From positions 1-41,390 of IMG/VR virus record IMGVR_UViG_3300021964_006474: a stretch of DNA of 41,390 nt. One strand, 5' to 3'. The notes beneath the pieces are model-generated. The model saw only the letters and a list, made by a program, of their open reading frames with translations. It was not told where the DNA came from and made no database searches. This DNA is from a virus. A program made the translations under genes and the position numbers. Of the stretch, positions 41,037 to 41,390 are shown in pieces. Positions within the stretch are counted from its first letter, which is position 1. Every line of letters begins with the position of its first letter.

Positions 41037-41390
41037 ATGAGCAATGCAGATATTACAGTAACCGGTAACGTTACCGCCGACCCCGAACTGAAGTTTGCCA
41101 ACAACGGCAACGCACGTTTGTCGTTTTCAATTGCGTCAAACAAGCGCTTTCAGGTCAACGGCGAGTGGCAGGAAGAGACAAGCTTCTTCAACGTAGTGGC
41201 GTGGCGAGGAATCGCAGAGATGGCCGCTAACGTGCTGGAAAAGGGCACGCCCGTAGTTATCAAGGGCCGACTGGAACAGCGCTCGTGGGAGAATGCTGAA
41301 GGCGAAAAGCGTTCAACTGTCGAAATCGTTGCTGACACTGTTGCTGTCAATACCATCGGAATTGAAAGCCTGGAGCGCCGCCGTGGCGGT
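41037..41390 (+). CDS. ssb: Single-stranded DNA-binding protein, N-terminal part
   Basis: The first 118 codons lie in the window; the gene continues past the right edge. The OB-fold of bacterial SSB is clear: VTGNVTADPELKFANNGNAR, SFSIASNKRF, TSFFNVVAWRGIAEMAANVL, KGTPVVIKGRLEQRSWENAE, and an Arg-rich end of the fold. SSB coats single-stranded DNA during replication and recruits partners through its acidic C-terminal tip, which is outside the window. The start is supported by AGGAG and a strong promoter. It lies near recA and tdk in the replication region. Confidence 0.94.
   Translation, partial: MSNADITVTGNVTADPELKFANNGNARLSFSIASNKRFQVNGEWQEETSFFNVVAWRGIAEMAANVLEKGTPVVIKGRLEQRSWENAEGEKRSTVEIVADTVAVNTIGIESLERRRGG

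Noticed and set aside
1-41390. Insertion sequences, integrase or attachment sites
   Set aside because: No transposase, integrase, flanking target duplications or tRNA-gene fragments were recognised; temperate lifestyle cannot be judged from this window.

Overview
The window looks like part of the genome of a tailed double-stranded DNA phage (Caudoviricetes) that infects an actinobacterium. A complete head module (portal, MuF-type protein, HK97 prohead protease, HK97-fold capsid, terminase) identifies the phage. The host is suggested by a WhiB-type iron-sulfur regulator, a family confined to Actinobacteria and their phages, by an r1t-like holin, and by many promoters that place the transcription start on or next to an ATG (leaderless mRNAs, common in Actinobacteria). 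The moderate base composition and a secreted protein with a poly-threonine linker would suit an uncultured aquatic actinobacterium (Acidimicrobiia or Nanopelagicales type), but that is inference. Both ends are cut inside genes (nrdJ on the left, ssb on the right). No tail genes are recognisable here.

Layout. 1-1.0 kb: start of a class II ribonucleotide reductase and an unknown gene. 1.0-20.4 kb, minus strand: the head operon, read from a 52-aa membrane protein through portal, MuF protein, protease, a large acidic protein, a 9.2-kb gene for a 3067-residue protein with a kinase-like C-terminus, three small or medium unknowns, a protein with phage head-associated modules, and the major capsid protein, ending at a UUCG-loop terminator. 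20.4-21.7 kb: terminase large subunit, divergent from this operon. 21.7-32.4 kb, minus strand: the early/metabolic operon, headed by whiB and followed by a Rad52-like annealing protein, a Cas4/RecB-like nuclease, a glycosyltransferase, two HNH proteins, a PhyH-type dioxygenase, a methyltransferase, two ParB-like proteins around a PAPS-reductase-like PP-loop protein, MazG and DUF932. 32.4-33.0 kb: a 568-bp stretch without a credible gene, with its own promoter and many hairpins, read here as a candidate large structured RNA. 33.0-34.2 kb: LicD-like transferase, cytidylyltransferase and a DUF3307-like membrane protein. 34.2-36.7 kb: two unknown genes divergent from recA and a small basic protein. 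36.7-39.8 kb, minus strand: a secreted Thr-rich protein and holin-like membrane proteins. 39.9-41.4 kb: FmdB-like zinc ribbon, thymidine kinase, an unknown, and ssb.

How the genes work together. nrdJ, thymidine kinase and MazG point to control of nucleotide pools. RecA, SSB, the Rad52-like protein and the Cas4/RecB-like nuclease form a recombination/replication set. A group of modifying enzymes (PP-loop/ParB pair, methyltransferase, dioxygenase, glycosyltransferase, LicD, cytidylyltransferase) probably modifies DNA, virion or cell-surface glycans; the substrates cannot be read from sequence.

The most unusual observations are the candidate ornate RNA at 32.5-32.9 kb, a recurrent promoter design (-10 box, 5-7 nt, ATG, no Shine-Dalgarno) at eight genes, a Cys-x3-His-x8/9-Cys motif shared by three head proteins, the giant kinase-like virion-candidate protein, and a MuF gene whose open frame continues upstream of its only canonical start.
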